Source of the DNA: Myxococcales bacterium | GTDB lineage: Bacteria; Myxococcota_A; Polyangia; Nannocystales; Nannocystaceae | Length of the DNA stretch: 64,000 bases | Direction of reading: 5' to 3' | Assembly (NCBI GenBank): GCA_020633335.1 | Contig: JACKDU010000005.1 | Location: forward strand, 1 to 64,000 | Part shown: in pieces, positions 62,914 through 64,000 of the stretch | How positions within the stretch are numbered: position 1 is the first letter of the stretch | How the letters are laid out: every line of letters begins with the position of its first letter | Notes under the pieces: generated by a model | What the model saw: the letters and a program-made list of their open reading frames with translations, nothing else | Told to the model about the DNA's origin: nothing | The model's database searches: none | Made by a program: the position numbers and the translations under genes

Positions 62914-64000
62914 ATGCCGAGCCCAGCCGAGTCGCCTCTGCGACCCCGAACGACCGGAGAGCGTCTGCGTGGCGGTCTCCTCCTCCTCCTCTGGTTGCTG
63001 GTCGGGGCGAGTGCGCTCTATGCGGTAGACGATCCCCTCGCCCAAAAAGTGGCGATCGTCGGGCCGATCGCCCTGGCGATCCTCTTGGGGCGCTGGCTCC
63101 TCAGCGGGGTGCTCGGCTACGAGAGCCTGGTCGGCCTCCGGATCATCCGGCGCGAAGCCGTCCCCCGCCGGGCGCGCCTCGCCTTCCTCGCCTGCGTCCT
63201 GGTCGTCGTCTTCGGCCTCGCCGCCCTCACCCTCGGCTACCAGAGCCTGGCCCTGGTGATCGCGGTGGCGATCGCCGCCTTCCTCGGCGTCCTCCTCTTC
63301 CTGGTCCAGTACGCGTCGATCTTCGGGACCACCAGCATCATCGGCGTGGTCCTCGGGGTGGCCGCGCTGATCGTCGTCCAGTCGGTCGCCACCGGCTTCC
63401 AGCACGAGTTCGAGCGCCGGGTGCTCGGGGTCTACGCCCACATCAACGTCACCCGCACCTTCGGGATGGCCGAGTACCGCCGCTTTGAGCGCTACCTCCG
63501 GGATCTCCCCGGGGTCCAGGGGGCGAGCCCCTTCGTCTACTACGCGATGATGCTCGCCCCCTACGACCCGACCGGCAGCCGGACCGATGAGCTGCGGCTG
63601 GCGAGCGTCCTGGTCAAGGGGATCGAGCCGGAGAACGCGGCCGAGGTGATCGATCTCCCGGCCCACCTCGAGCGCGGGAGCGGGCGAGCGATCCCCCTCG
63701 ACGCGCTGGTCTCCGACTTCGAGCTGATGCCGGTGCGCGATCGCGACGACGATCAGCTCCCGGAGGTGATCGCCGAGACCCCCGATCCCCGGGGCCCGGG
63801 CTGGTACGAGGCCGCGATCGAGCGCTACGACGCGCTCCCGGCCTACCGCAAGCGGGTGACCGCGGCCGACTTCGACGGCGACGACGAGGACGACGAGTGG
63901 CCGGAGGTCGAGGTCCCCGAGGGCGAGAGCCGCTTCGACGCGAGCGCGCTGCCGACCGTCTTTGTCGGCGCGACCTTGTCGCGCGACCTCGGCCTCGACG
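62914..64000 (+). CDS. LolC/E-like ABC permease, 3' end outside window
   Basis: At least 362 residues from ATG 62914, open at the right edge. Two leading hydrophobic segments (LLLLLWLLVGASALYAVDDP, AIVGPIALAILLGRWLLSGV) are an addition. The core begins with LRIIRREAVPRRARLAFLAC, followed by GTTSIIGVVLGVAALIVVQS and TGFQHEFERRVLGVYAHINV, matching LolC/LolE (MacB-like) permeases that release lipoproteins from the inner membrane. A periplasmic domain follows (FERYLRDLPGVQGASPFVYY) with a long acidic insertion (DGDDEDDEWPEVEVPEGESR). Given the many lipoproteins here, the role suits the genome. Confidence 0.85.
   Translation, partial: MPSPAESPLRPRTTGERLRGGLLLLLWLLVGASALYAVDDPLAQKVAIVGPIALAILLGRWLLSGVLGYESLVGLRIIRREAVPRRARLAFLACVLVVVFGLAALTLGYQSLALVIAVAIAAFLGVLLFLVQYASIFGTTSIIGVVLGVAALIVVQSVATGFQHEFERRVLGVYAHINVTRTFGMAEYRRFERYLRDLPGVQGASPFVYYAMMLAPYDPTGSRTDELRLASVLVKGIEPENAAEVIDLPAHLERGSGRAIPLDALVSDFELMPVRDRDDDQLPEVIAETPDPRGPGWYEAAIERYDALPAYRKRVTAADFDGDDEDDEWPEVEVPEGESRFDASALPTVFVGATLSRDLGLD

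Overview
The window is very GC-rich DNA (third codon positions almost all G or C) from what looks like a myxobacterium, most likely Nannocystaceae (Nannocystis, Plesiocystis or Enhygromyxa type). Pointers are the many lipoproteins with long Ser/Thr/Gly-rich linkers behind the lipobox, FG-GAP and IgGFc-type surface proteins, a myxobacterial-style retron and a serpin-like/leucine-rich fusion. This is inference from style; there is no rRNA or marker-gene proof in the window. I see no tRNA, rRNA, insertion sequence, integrase or CRISPR array.

1-8.7 kb, defence block: a zinc-ribbon DNA methyltransferase cut by the window edge is followed by a three-protein retron. It consists of a WGR + HEAT/ARM-repeat protein, an overlapping WHSWIM (winged helix + SWIM zinc finger) protein, a structured msr-msd RNA gene with a 15-bp a1/a2 inverted repeat and a long msd hairpin, and a retron reverse transcriptase with NAxxH, YADD and VTG motifs. 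The layout fits the class I recall as type XIII retrons. It is the most interesting system here.

8.7-30.3 kb, cell surface and division: a DUF2804 protein, two paralogous FG-GAP lipoproteins, a polyprenol-kinase-like enzyme, a TetR/flavin monooxygenase pair, an IgGFc-binding-like lipoprotein, several beta-propeller lipoproteins, an ATP-grasp enzyme, and ftsQ-ftsA without ftsZ. Three decayed genes lie in this part: a sigma-like remnant, a broken duplicate of a Cys-rich lipoprotein, and a short lipoprotein remnant.

30.3-47.5 kb, mixed: a four-gene operon (38-aa membrane peptide, sugar-phosphate transferase, LytS-type kinase, LytTR regulator), a TfoX-like protein, a lipoxygenase lacking one iron-binding His, a GMC oxidoreductase of cholesterol-oxidase type, a serpin-like/LRR fusion, a methyltransferase, a divergent Lrp regulator/ThrE exporter pair, an apyrase lipoprotein and a sulfotransferase.

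47.5-64 kb, housekeeping: fhs (C1-folate), murG, gcvP (glycine cleavage), a CopD-like membrane protein, a PP2C phosphatase, an RluA-type pseudouridine synthase, moeA, a LysM lytic transglycosylase, tatA, a zinc-ribbon/outer-membrane-protein pair and the start of a LolC/E-like permease. Short palindromes of the TGTCC...GGACA type recur in several intergenic gaps, and three 19-bp iterons sit upstream of the PP2C gene.
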